A DNA stretch of 64,000 nucleotides from DATCJA01 sp963814955 (lineage in GTDB: Bacteria; Acidobacteriota; Vicinamibacteria; Vicinamibacterales; UBA2999). A program made the translations under genes and the position numbers. The stretch lies in contig CAWFEX010000001.1 of assembly GCA_963814955.1 (NCBI GenBank), positions 310,001 to 374,000 on the forward strand, written 5' to 3'. Position 1 is the first letter of the stretch; every line of letters begins with the position of its first letter. Below, piece by piece: positions 9,184 to 19,259 of this stretch. Below the pieces are notes generated by a model. That model had not been told where the DNA came from. It worked only from the letters and a program-made list of their open reading frames with translations, and made no database searches.

Positions 9184-11133
9184 TTACCGCACCTGCGTCA
9201 CGACGTCGACGAGCGCCGGCTCGCCACGTTTGACGACGGCGATGGCGCGCCGCAGCGCGGGTCCGAGATCGTTCGGGATTCGTGATCGGCCCTTCGGCAT
9301 AGACGCCCATCGACTGCGCCAGCTTCGCGTAAGTCGATGTTCGGATCGGTCAGCTGACTGCCGATGACGCCGCGATCGACGCCACGGTTCCGCGCGTTGC
9401 ACATCCTCTGCACGTGCATCAGCTCCATGTGGTACGCGCGGTTGTTGTTCATGACGCTGAGCAGTGGAATCTTGTGGTGCGCGGCGGTCCAGAGCACACC
9501 CGGTGCGTACATCATGTCGCCGTCGGTCTGGATGGCGACGGAGAGCCGCCCGTGCTTCCGGTTCGCCAGCGCGCCGCCGACCGACGCCGGCGCGCCGTAT
9601 CCGATGCCGCCGCCGCCTGCGTGGCCCAGCCACTGATACGACTTGTCGAAGTTCCAGAGGCGGCGCGGCCAGTTCGTCTGGTCGCTGCTGTAGTAGCTCG
9701 AGACGAGCGACCAGTCTTCGTTCTTGATCTGCGCCCAGAGCTCGGCGCTCAGCCGCGCCGTCGCTAACCGGGCTCGCCTCCCAGGCGTACGACGCCGCCA
9801 CGCGCGACGCTTCGGCGGCCGCGCGGCTTGCCTGCGCCAGCTTTGCGCCGCGTTCCTCGAACACGCGCCGCCGGTCCGCGGTCGTCAGGCGCTTGACGGC
9901 GTCGATGAGCGCCGGCAGCGTCGCCTCGCCGTCGGCCGCGATCGCCAGATCGACCTCCTGCATCCGCCGGAAGTCCTGGTAGTTGGCGCGGATATACAGG
10001 TCGCCCGTCGAGATCGAGACGAGCTTCGCGGTTGGTTTCGCCACGCGGCGGGTCGAACGATGGAGTTGATCCCGCAGCGCGTTGACGGTGCCCCAGTAGT
10101 CGATGAGCTCCAACCCGACGATCACGTCGGCCTCGACGACTGCCGCGCGGGCGCGCTGCGTCTGGTTGAGCGGATGACGCGACGGGAAGTTCATGCGGCT
10201 GCCCTGATCGATCACGCCCGCCTGCAGCGTCTCGGCCAGCTCGACCAGCAGCTTCATGCCGTTCGGCGTCCGCGCAAGACGATCCGCAACGAATACCGGG
10301 TACTCGGCGGCGACGAGCATGCGCGCAGTCTGCTCGACCGCGCCCTGTTCCCCCTGCGGCGGCACCGGCATCGACAGCTTCGGGATGGTGAGCGCTTCGT
10401 GTCGTGATACGGGATGTTCCTGAAGACCGCCGTCGAGCACCAGGACGACCGGCGCCATCGGAGGCGTGAGTGCAATCTGGTACGCGCGAACCGCCGACTC
10501 GGCAAAGTGGGTGAGCGACCACGGGAAGTCGTCCCACTTCGTGTAGTCGCGAACCATCGCGGCCGCATCCTGCACGCCGTGGTACCACTCGGCGCCGCGC
10601 CGGATCGCCGCGTCGGCGTGGTTGCCGAGAATCACGTACACCGGAACGCGATCGCACCATGCGTTGTAGATCGCCATCGAGGCGTGCTGCAGACCAACCG
10701 TGCCATGGGCCATCACCGCGAGCGGCTTTCCTTCCGCCTTGTAGTAGGCGTGGGCCATTGCCACAGACGACTCTTCGTGGCAGCACGTGAGCAGCTCCGG
10801 GCCTTTGTTGCCGCCGTAGTTGATGAATGATTCGTGCAGGCCGCGGAAGCTCGAGCCCGGGTTGGCGCAGATGTATTCGAAGCCGAGCGACTTGAAGACA
10901 TCCACCATGTAGTCGGATCCGCAGCGCTCGTCCTCCCCGAGCACCTGGACTTCACCCGGCGGCGTCGTCTCGGCGGCGAGTGTCATTGGCGCTGGCGGTG
11001 CCTGGGCGGGCGCGGCGGCGGCCTGCGATGCCTGCGCGGCCACGACGGCCGGGGTGCTCACAAGCGCGGCGCCGGCGAGTGCGCCCTTCTGGAGAAATCT
11101 TCGACGCTCAACAAGCTTTTTCGAGTCGGCCAT
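9184..11133 (-). CDS. Tat-exported thiamine-diphosphate enzyme, several frameshifts
   Basis: A thiamine-diphosphate-dependent enzyme of the acetolactate synthase/pyruvate oxidase/benzoylformate decarboxylase superfamily. It begins with a twin-arginine signal (ERRRFLQKGALAGAALVST), so it should act in the periplasm. The N-terminal PYR domain follows, with the conserved Glu of CCHEESSVAMAHAYYKAEG. Next comes the central domain (GVIDQGSRMNFPSRHP, IVGLELIDYWG). The C-terminal PP domain carries the cofactor motif DGDMMYAPG ... MNNNRAYH. Frame changes occur near 9770, 9500 and 9300. An open frame extends to 11277, but the ATG at 11133 has a GAGAGGG motif and begins the signal peptide. It is followed directly by the diheme cytochrome gene. 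The substrate is unknown. Confidence 0.8.
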   Translation of the reverse strand: MADSKKLVERRRFLQKGALAGAALVSTPAVVAAQASQAAAAPAQAPPAPMTLAAETTPPGEVQVLGEDERCGSDYMVDVFKSLGFEYICANPGSSFRGLHESFINYGGNKGPELLTCCHEESSVAMAHAYYKAEGKPLAVMAHGTVGLQHASMAIYNAWCDRVPVYVILGNHADAAIRRGAEWYHGVQDAAAMVRDYTKWDDFPWSLTHFAESAVRAYQIALTPPMAPVVLVLDGGLQEHPVSRHEALTIPKLSMPVPPQGEQGAVEQTARMLVAAEYPVFVADRLARTPNGMKLLVELAETLQAGVIDQGSRMNFPSRHPLNQTQRARAAVVEADVIVGLELIDYWGTVNALRDQLHRSTRRVAKPTAKLVSISTGDLYIRANYQDFRRMQEVDLAIAADGEATLPALIDAVKRLTTADRRRVFEERGAKLAQASRAAAEASRVAASYAWEASPVSDGAAERRALGADQERRLVARLELLQQRPDELAAPPLELRQVVSVAGPRRRRRHRIRRAGVGRRRAGEPEARAALRRHPDRRRHDVRTGCALDRRAPQDSTAQRHEQQPRVPHGADARAEDVQRAEPWRRSRRHRQSADRSEHRLTRSWRSRWASMPKGRSRIPNDLGPALRRAIAVVKRGEPALVDVVTQVR

Positions 11134-11154
11134 ACTGCGCACCCTCTCACAAAC

Positions 11155-11260
11155 GCGGCGGCTGAAGCCGCCGCGCGCTAGGCTGTTCCGCCCAGGGTCG
11201 TAGTTCTGCCCAGGGCCGTAGTCCCGCCGAGGGCCGGAGCGCGCAGGCTTCAGCCTGCGC
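11155..11260. repeat. Two palindromes around a degenerate 17-nt tandem repeat
   Basis: In the 350-base gap between divergent genes (11134-11483) lie GCGGCGGCTGAAGCCGCCGC (11155-11174) and GCGCAGGCTTCAGCCTGCGC (11241-11260). Between them is a three-unit degenerate 17-18-base tandem (CGCCCAGGGTCGTAGTT-like). The second palindrome is identical to the one at 8446-8465. The rest of the gap holds the receptor remnant at 11278-11346. No promoter could be picked out with confidence. Confidence 0.75.
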
Positions 11261-11277
11261 GAACGACCCGGCATCAC

Positions 11278-11346
11278 TCAGAATGCTAACCGAAACCCGA
11301 GCTGCAGGACGCGCGGACGATACGCGATGTTGTTGCTCTCGGTGAG
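11278..11346 (-). pseudogene. 3' stub of a TonB-dependent receptor gene
   Basis: Read leftward, 22 codons give LTESNNIAYRPRVLQLGFRL plus AF and a stop. This is the terminal beta-strand signature of an Oar-like receptor; compare LTESN and RVVQLGFRATF at the end of the receptor at 2383-5401. Upstream the frame is closed by a TAG three codons beyond a short non-homologous stretch, and no receptor sequence continues. It is a remnant, beside the palindrome at 11241 and just before another receptor gene. Confidence 0.75.
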
Positions 11347-11483
11347 CTATCCGATTGGCGGAAAGCTTGAGCCCAAACTCAGCGGGGCCGGTCATTGGCG
11401 AAACGTGCGACGAAGAAATCGGGCCCGCCAGGACAAGGAATGGGTGTATAAGGCGTCGATAACCATCACCGCGGGAGGTGCGT

Positions 11484-14400
11484 ATGCGACGGTTCGGTCA
11501 ACATGTGTGGGGCTGGCTCTGCGCCGCCGTGGCGTGTGGCGTGCTGATGTCGGCCGCAGCGGCGTCAGCGCAAACCGCGGGTACGTTCAACGGGCGGGTC
11601 CTCGATCAGGGCGACGCGGTGCTGCCGGGCGTCACCATCACCGCGACCAATACGAGTACGGGCGTGGTGCGCACGACCGTGACCAACGCGGAGGGTGCGT
11701 ACAGCATGCCAGGGCTCGAGCCCGGCGTCTACGACGTCAGAACGGATCTGTCCGGGTTCGCTCCGGCGACCCGGATGCGCGTCACTTTGGCCGTGAATGC
11801 GACGATCACTCTCGACTTCATGCTGGCGCTCGCCGGGGTGGAAGAAACGCTGACCGTCACCGGCCAGGCTGCGCTGATCGAAGTGACGCAGTCGAAAGTC
11901 GCCTCGAGCATCGAGGCAACGGAACTGCAGAACCTGCCGATGATCTCACGGACGGTCAGCGGCATGCTGACGTTACTCCCGGGCGCGGCGCCGGTCGCCG
12001 AGCTCCATCGCACGAAGGCGAATGTCGGGACCGTGTCGTACGGCGGCTCCTCAGGTGCGAACGTGATTCCGAACGTCGACGGCGCGGACAACCGCGACAA
12101 TCACTACGGCGGCCCGCTGATGAGCTTCTCGACGGAGAGCCTCGAGCAGTTCCAGCTCGCCACCAGCCAGTTCACCGCAGCGGATGGACGGACCGGCGGC
12201 GCCGCGGTCACGATCATCACCAAGTCGGGGACCAACCTGCTGCACGGCTCGGGCTTCGTGTTCGCGCGCGATCGCGCCTTGACATCGAAGGATTACTTCA
12301 CGAAGCAAAGCAACGGAGAAAAGGTCCCGTTCAACCGCCAGCAGTTCGGCGGATCCATTGGCGGCCCCATCCTGCGGAACAGGGCATTTTTCTTCGGGGC
12401 CATCGAACAATGGCTGGAGGAGACCGGGCAGGCGGTACCGGATGTTCAGTTCAACGAGCTGGACGTGCTCGTGGCCGCGACGAGGGCTGGCCAGATTCCG
12501 GCCGGACTGGTCTATTTGGACCATCCGCGGTTCGGGGCCCAGCCGGGGACCCTCCGGATGATGTCGATCAAGTCCAATATTCAGCTCAACAACGACCACA
12601 GCCTGATGGGGCGTGTCGCCACGCAGAGAGACACGAAGGACGCCGTGGCGTGGGCCACGAACAACGACAGGCGCGAGAGAAGAAAGTAGCGAGATCACCG
12701 CGCAGAGCGGAGTCGTCCAGCACAGCTGGGTGATGGGCAACAGCAAGCTGAACCAGATCACAGCACACGTAAACCACATGAATTTTCTCGGCGACTCGGT
12801 GAGCAATATCACGGGCGGTCACTACATCAGGGACTTTCCCAACGTTGACATCTTTCCGCCGCGCCTGTCGTTTCCGACGGTGGTGACCGGACAGGGAGGC
12901 GCCGGCGGAACCCTGTCGGACCGCTACGTGATTCAGATCAAGGAGGACTTCTCGGCGCAGGTCGGTTCGCACTCGCTCAAGCTCGGCGCCAACTACAACG
13001 ATCTGCAGAACCTGGGCATCATCAACGCCAACGAGCACTTCGCGACGCTCACGTTCTTCGACGACCCGTCCGTGATCCTCAACAACCGTAATGGCCGCTA
13101 CCCCCAGGGGTTCCAGACACCCGGGATCGTGCGGCAGTGGCAGCAGGCCAACGGCGGGGCGATCAACGGTCAGGGGTATCTGTTGGACACGACCCTCGAC
13201 GCGCGGCAGTTCGGCACCTGGTTCCAGGATGACTGGCGGATGACAGCGCAGCTGACGCTGAACCTCGGGGTGCGCTACGACATCGATTTCAACCTGATGG
13301 ATCAGGAGAATCATGACCGGAACGCGACACGGCAGGTGCTGGAAGCGATCGGGAATCCCTACGGCGGCCTCCCGAAGACGTCGACGTTCGACATCTCGCC
13401 GCGGGTCGGCTTCGCCTACGACCTGTCGGGCGATGGCCGCAAAGTGCTGCGCGGCGGCTACGGCCTGTACTTCGATCAGTACAACACCGCCGCAGCTGCA
13501 GGCGACATTACCTCCCAGGGACGCCGACCGTTGAATGCCCTCGCGACGCTGGTGAACACCGCCATCGGCGTTGGCCAGCTGGCCACCTATCGCTTTGGCA
13601 TCGATCCGGTTCCGCCACAGCCCACTGGGGCAGGGGACTCGTTGCCGCGCGATTCTGCCGGCCAGTGGCTCGACCCGAACATAGGCGATCCGAGGACGCA
13701 CCAGGCGCACATCGGCTACGCCCACACGCTGGCGGCCAATACCGTGGTCTCGGTCGACTACACGCACGTTGAGGGGCGGAACGAGATGAGACAGATCAAT
13801 CTCAATCCGATCGTCAACGGGAGGCGCGTGCTGGCGGACGATTTCGTCCGGGTCTTCGGCGTGGCGAACGTCCTCAGCAACGTGAACGTCAGGGCCGGGA
13901 TCAACAGGTCGCGATACGACGCGCTGACGACGCGCTTTCAGCGGCGGTTCCCGCGAGCCACGCTGCAGGCGCACTACACGCTCGCCGGCGCGTATTCGTA
14001 CGGGGGCTCGACCGGGAATCGCTCTGGGGCGGGGCTGGCGCAGGACCAGTTCGATCAATTCGCGGACAGCGAGTGGGGGCCGAACGGACCCGACGAGCGG
14101 CACCGCGTCGTGGTCACAGGCGTATTCGACCTCCCGTACGGCATCCAGCTCTCACCGGTTTTCCAGGCCGCGAGTGCCCGGCCGTACAATCTCACCGCCG
14201 GGAGCGACTTGAACGCGGACGGGACCAACAACGATCGATGGATCGACCCGGCCACCGGCAAGCAGGTCTCGCTCAATACCGCACGGGGCGACCCGACATC
14301 GCTGCTGGATCTGCGCACGACGAAGTTCATCGACCTGGGCGGCGAAAGGAGGGTCGGCGTCTTCGTCGAAGTCTTCAACGTCTTCAACACGGTCAACTTC

Positions 14401-14514
14401 GGCGGGCAATACAACGGCAACGGACGGAGCTCGGCCTTCTTGCAGCCGACCGGGTTCATCCCCGGTATCGGCTACCCGCGTCAGGTCCAGCTCGGCGCCC
14501 GGTTCCTGTTCTGA
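11484..14514 (+). CDS. TonB-dependent receptor, Oar-like, one frameshift
   Basis: An outer-membrane receptor of about 1,010 residues. It has a signal peptide ending in AAAASAQ, a carboxypeptidase-regulatory-like domain (FNGRVLDQGDAVLPGVTITA), a plug domain (ELQNLPMISRTVSGMLTLLP, NVDGADNRDNHYGGP, AAVTIITKSGTNLLHGSG), then a barrel ending RQVQLGARFLF with the expected C-terminal Phe. The frame shifts near 12675, between WATNNDRR and SSEITAQSGVVQ. GGAGG five bases before the ATG at 11484 fixes the start; a GTG two codons earlier is less likely. Its 3' end faces the next gene with a gap of only seven bases. The ligand is unknown. Confidence 0.88.
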
Positions 14515-14521
14515 AGGAGGA

Positions 14522-15560
14522 TCACCGCGTGCTGCCGACGGCAGCGCCAGTATTGAGACAAACCGGCTCGCGGTAACCCCTCGATACGGTAATCAGATTC
14601 GGATTCCCGTCTTTCATCGCCTGAAAAACGGGCTCGGTGGTGCGCCAGAGATCGTTGTAAGGCGCGTCGTGATGGGCAGGCATGAATATGCCAGGGTTGT
14701 AGGCGCGCACATACTCCATGGCGTTCTGCGCCTGCAGGGTATTGAGATAGGCATTGGCCATGGCCACAATCGCCAAATCGATGCGTCCCACACGCTGGAC
14801 CGCCGCACGCTCGAAGTCGGTGATGTCGCCGGCGCTGTCGCGGAACAGCATTCTGAACCCGCTATCGAGCGTAATCAAATAGGTTATCGTGCCTTCCGTC
14901 GTGAGCCGCGAGTCATTTACTCCGCGTTGACTGATGAGCGCCTGTTCCGCCTTCTGTGCGGCGGTCAATGGCGGTGTGACCGCTTGCAAGACCTTCTCGA
15001 ATGGTTCGGTGACCGACGTGTCCCGTACCGAGTGGCGTCCCAGCACGGGCTCAATCCGCATTGCGCGGAGATCCACGATCTCGCCGCCCCGTCCGGTGAC
15101 GCTTCTGACTCTGTTGCCGGGCACGGACTGACTGAGCAGCTTCTGCGCTGTCAGCGGCGCGCCGACAACCAGGGCTTTGGTCCTGATAGCTACCGCGGCC
15201 GCATCTGACATGTGATCGGCGTGGCCATGTCCGATGAGGATCGCGTCGACCCGCGTGACATCGGGAACCTTGAAGCCGAGCGGCGGGAAGACTACTGCCG
15301 CGGTCGAACGCTGCGTCAAGCAGGACGACCTGGCCGTTGTACGCCAGCTCGAAGTTTGCGTAACCGGCCCATCGGATCGCGAGCGTACGCGGATTCGACG
15401 GCGCCCGCCCGCCCGTTGAGACGAGCGTCGCCGCCTGGCAACCCGGATCCGTCGTCTCGAAGGCGTACGATCGCGCTGATCCCGGCGCCTGACCAGCCAC
15501 CGCCGCAACACTCGCGGCGAACAACGCGACCATTGCTGCAAACGCCGCTTTGCTCGACAT
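14522..15560 (-). CDS. Secreted metallo-beta-lactamase-fold protein, one frameshift
   Basis: An MBL-fold protein of the UlaG/RomA-like type. A signal peptide (AAFAAMVALFAASVAAVAGQ) precedes WAGYANFELAYNGQVVLLDA, the edge strand typical of this subgroup. Near 15300 the frame changes, and the metal motif follows as IGHGHADHMSDAAAVA. Later metal-ligand and C-terminal regions read through (EPVLGRHSVRD, IFMPAHHDAPYND). The open frame begins at 15572, but GAGGTGG lies a few bases before the ATG at 15560. Its substrate is not known. It ends seven bases from the convergent TonB receptor gene. Confidence 0.78.
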
Positions 15561-15627
15561 GTGCCACCTCATCGAAGAATCAGCAACGTGGCAGCACCAC
15601 GCCCGCTGATCAACGGCAGGCCCTTGG

Positions 15628-16539
15628 CTAGTTCGGCGGAATCACTCCGTAATATGGCTTCAGCCCTGTGGACTCGCCGGGATGCTCGCCGCGATTGCCT
15701 TCAAAACACGCCGACTCCAGGAGCTCATAGTCCGGCTCATTGTTCCGGCGAATGCCGAACGCCATTTTCCACGACCTGGTGTAGACCCGTGGGTCGTCAA
15801 TCGTGACCTCGTAGTGGATGGCATCCTGGGCAATCATCGTCCAACGCTCCACCAGGTGAGCGCCGGCACTGTAAAAATTGCCTTCGTTGTCGAACCACAC
15901 CTTGCCATTGAGATTCGTGACGTCGACGACGAGCGTGTTGCCGTCCCAGCGCCCGCGCGAATCGCCCATGATCATCCCAAGCGCGATCGGGACATGCGGA
16001 CGGCCGTCCGTATGGATGATTCGGTAGGCGTGAGAAAAGTCGTGGAGAAAAATGATGCGGCCAGGCTCCTGGAGGATTTGGTAGGGACCAGGCGAATAGG
16101 CCTGCAACGGCGGCGCGGGTGGAAAGCACATCGCCTTCGGGGCAATGTAGTGTTCCAGATTCTCACGCTGCTTGATGACGGCCCACGGCTGATACGGGAT
16201 CTTGCCGTCCGGCGGATCCACCACCATGCTCTTCCCGCCCGGAGCGCCCACCACCTCCGCGTACTCGAGGATATTGTCCGACGTAACTCGCGCCCGAGCC
16301 CACACGCCGCGGAAGTCAGGCTGGCCGTCCGGAGTTCGGGGTGGATTGAAGGTTCTTGCCTTCTCCAAAGCACACGGATGGAACCGCGCGGGCTCCTCGG
16401 AGCAGCCGGCGAGGATGCCGTAGGGTCGCATCTTCAAAGTCTCGCCGCCCTGGCCCTGAGCGGCCGCGTTGACACCTGTGTGCGACAGCAGCGCACCGGC
16501 GAGCATCAGCCTTGTCAGATGGGCGGGTAAGCCGCGCAT
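15628..16539 (-). CDS. Secreted 'DGxPDFxGxW' family protein, paralogue 1
   Basis: A 303-residue exported protein of unknown function, with a signal peptide (LMLAGALLSHTGVNAAAQ). It shares a clear set of motifs with the gene at 50311-51314: FNPPRTPDGQPDFRGVW; VDPPDGKIPYQPWAVIKQ; YQILQEPGRIIFLHDF; TDGRPHVPIALGMIMGDSRG followed by RWDGNTLVV; TIDDPRVYTRSW; and ESACFEGN. Such proteins form large paralogous groups in Acidobacteriota with no assigned activity. The conserved Trp, Asp and Cys residues suggest a small beta-rich binding fold, but that is a guess. It has its own long upstream region. Confidence 0.75.
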   Translation of the reverse strand: MRGLPAHLTRLMLAGALLSHTGVNAAAQGQGGETLKMRPYGILAGCSEEPARFHPCALEKARTFNPPRTPDGQPDFRGVWARARVTSDNILEYAEVVGAPGGKSMVVDPPDGKIPYQPWAVIKQRENLEHYIAPKAMCFPPAPPLQAYSPGPYQILQEPGRIIFLHDFSHAYRIIHTDGRPHVPIALGMIMGDSRGRWDGNTLVVDVTNLNGKVWFDNEGNFYSAGAHLVERWTMIAQDAIHYEVTIDDPRVYTRSWKMAFGIRRNNEPDYELLESACFEGNRGEHPGESTGLKPYYGVIPPN

Positions 16540-16726
16540 GCAGCGTCTCCTTCTGAATACGTCCTCACGCCTTGGACCACAGAATACCTCCGAATCTCCT
16601 TGTGTCGTGAAGCACCATGCACTGATACGGCGCCGCCAATGACGCCCGCAACACCGCGCGGTTGTTGAATGTTCCGCCTTGTTGTTGGCGGAGCCCCGGC
16701 GGAGCGATAATCAGCGCCGCGTCGCA

Positions 16727-16772
16727 CTAGCCAAGGGCGTGCCCTTGATATCCCGGTGATGCCCTTGGCTAG
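16727..16772. repeat. 12-bp inverted repeat CTAGCCAAGGGC
   Basis: CTAGCCAAGGGC (16727-16738) and GCCCTTGGCTAG (16761-16772) are perfect complements. A nested smaller palindrome, CAAGGGC-GT-GCCCTTG, starts at 16732. The arm GCCCTTGGCTAGTT also occurs at about 15624-15637, just before the end of the neighbouring gene. It lies in the 344-base gap between divergent genes (16540-16883). Confidence 0.7.
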
Positions 16773-16807
16773 TTGGCAGTATCTACTTGGCGCGCTCCAC
16801 GCGCCCC

Positions 16808-16867
16808 GCCCGTTATGCGGCCAGGACAACGAGATACGAAATTCGCGTTCGGGACCGCATAACGGGC
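16808..16867. repeat. 13-bp perfect inverted repeat before the DUF1592 operon
   Basis: GCCCGTTATGCGG (16808-16820) and CCGCATAACGGGC (16855-16867) are exact complements with a 34-base centre. They end 16 bases before the likely GTG start of the operon. The element could fold in the leader RNA or act as a double-stranded operator. No ribosome-site-like sequence lies inside it. Confidence 0.7.
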
Positions 16868-16883
16868 TAAGAAAGGTGGGCCG

Positions 16884-19257
16884 GTGTCGACGGTTCGAGG
16901 CGCAGCATGGCTGGCCTGCATGGCAGCTCTGCTGACCGTTGGGGGTTCGCTGGCGCCTTCTGGAAGTGTCCGCGTCAGAGCGGCGGGAGCCCAATCGCCA
17001 CCCGCTTCTTCGCCCTTCGCTCGCCACCAGCCACCGGGCGATTCTCGACCGGTACTGCGTGACCTGCCACAACGCAAGACTCCGCACCGCAGATCTTCAG
17101 TTGGATGCCGTCGACGTCGAGGTTCCGTCAGCGAACCCGGTGGTCTGGGAAAAGGTCTTGCGAAAGCTGCGAGCGCGCGACATGCCGCCGCCGGGCGTGC
17201 CTCATCCCGACAACGCCACATACGACTCGCTGGCCAGCCATCTCGAAACCGCACTCGATCGTGCCGCCGCCGCAAGGCCCAACCCGGGCAGGCCCGCCGC
17301 GTATCGCCTCAATCGTTTCCAGTATGCGAATGCCGTCCGCGATCTGCTCGCGCTGGAGATTGACGCCGCGTCGCTTCTGCCTGCCGACGATTCAGGGTAC
17401 GGCTTCGACAATATCGGGGATGTTCTGACGGTCTCACCGCTGCTGCTCGAGAAGTACCTGTCTGCAGCCGCAAAGATCAGCCGGCTCGCAATTGGTGATC
17501 CTGCTCTCGAGCCGACATCGACTGAGTTTCAGATTCCGCCCGCCACCGTGCAGACCGAACGCGAAAGCCGCGACCTGCCGATCGGCTCGCGTGGTGGCAT
17601 TGCGGTCCGCCATCAGTTTCCGCTGGACGCCGAATACGTCATCAAGGTCAGGCTGCAGCGTGGCAAAGATGCCATCACGATTGTTGGGATGTCCGAGGAG
17701 CATCAACTCGACATCCGTCTGGATGGCCGCAGGCTGCGGTTGTTCACGGTTGGCGGACAACGCCCAGCTGCAACTGCAGCCGGAACTCAAGGAGATCTAG
17801 ACGAGGGTCTCGAGGTACGAATTCCGGTCAGCGCAGGATCTCACCTGGTGGCGTCGACCTTTCTGAAGGACACCGTGAAGCCTGAGGGCGTGCTGAACCG
17901 GGCGGGGGATCAGGCGTTCTTCGAGGGTGTCGGGAGCGTGTCGATTGCCGGTCCGTACGCCGCGACGGGCTCGGGCGATACCGCAAGCCGCCGGAAGATC
18001 TTCGTGTGTCGTCCGCGGGGGCGGACGGACGAAGACGAGTGCGCCACGCGAATCATCACGACGCTGGCTCGCCGCGCGTATCGGCGGCCCATCATGAAGG
18101 ACGAGGTTCCCTCGCTGATGACGCCGTACAGGGCGGCCAGGGATGCAGGAGGGTTTGAAGCCGGGATCAGGCTGGCTTTGCAGCGGATTCTCGTGTCGCC
18201 GGACTTTCTGTTCCGGGTCGAAGTCGATCCGGCGAACGCCCCGTCCGGCTCCGCCTATCGTGTCAGCGACGTCGAGCTCGCCTCACGGTTGTCGTTTTTC
18301 CTCTGGAGCAGCGGCCCTGACGGGGAGCTTCTCGATCTCGCCGAGCGGGGCAGATTGAAAGACCGCGTGGTGCTGGAACGGCAGGTTGCGCGCATGCTGG
18401 CGGATTCTCGCGCGAATACGCTCGTGTCGAATTTCGTCGGTCAATGGCTGTACCTGCGCAATGTCGAAGCGGTATTGCCCGATCCGTCGGCATTTCCGGA
18501 TTTCGACGAAAACCTCCGCGCCGCGCTCGCCAGGGAAACCGAGCTGTTCTTCGAGAGCATGCTGCGCGAGGATCGGAGTCTTCTCGATCTGCTGCGTGCC
18601 GACTATACGTTCCTGAACGGACGATTGGCGCGGCATTACGGAATCGCCGGGGTTCACGGCACCGAATTCCGGCGTGTGACGTTGACGAGCGAGGAACGCA
18701 AGGGGCTGCTCGGCAAAGGCAGCGTGCTCACCGTGACGTCGTATCCGAACAGGACGTCGCCGACCTTGCGCGGAAAATTTGTGCTGGAGAATCTGCTGGG
18801 CTCCCCGCCTCCTCCACCCCCGGCGAACGTGCCGTCGTTGAAAGAAGACAAGGATCTCAGCCTTCTGACGATGCGGGAGCGGCTGGACCTGCATCAGGCA
18901 AGTCCTGTCTGCGCGAGCTGCCATTCGCGCATGGATCCGCTCGGCTTTGCTCTTGAAAACTTCGACGGTCTGGGCAGGTGGCGGGCCGGCGTGGACGCGT
19001 CGGGCGTTCTTCCAGACGGCACCAGGATCGATGGGCCCGTCGGGTTGCGACAGGTGTTGCTCGCCAGGAAGGACCAGTTCGTGACGACGGCGACGGAGCG
19101 GCTGCTGACCTACGCGCTGGGGAGAGGCGTCGAGCCCTCTGACATGCCCGCAGTTCGCAAGATTGTCCGCAACGCTGCGCCTGCTGATTACCGCTGGTCA
19201 TCACTGATCTCGGGTGTCGTCAACAGTGTGCCGTTTCAGATGAGGAGAGCGCGCTGA
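16884..19257 (+). CDS. DUF1592/DUF1588/DUF1585 secreted protein with cytochrome-like N-terminus
   Basis: A large exported protein of about 790 residues. An N-terminal planctomycete-type cytochrome c-like segment has CVTCH. Then come DUF1587-like (YRLNRFQYANAVRDLLALEI), DUF1592 (DVELASRLSFFLWSSGPDGE), DUF1588 (with CASCHSRMDPLGFALENFDG) and DUF1585 (TATERLLTYALGRGVEP) regions. These occur together in a family found next to DUF1552 proteins, of unproven function. The long frame opens at 16939, but a signal peptide (AAWLACMAALLTVGG) reads in another frame from the GTG at 16884, with AAGGTGG upstream. A single indel near 17020 would join them. It heads a four-gene operon. Confidence 0.82.
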
Positions 19258-19259
19258 CC

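Noticed and set aside
12586..14103. A 505-codon open frame on the minus strand under the second TonB receptor
   Set aside because: The product has no recognisable domain and an Arg/Val/Gln-rich shadow composition. The plus-strand receptor sequence explains the region.
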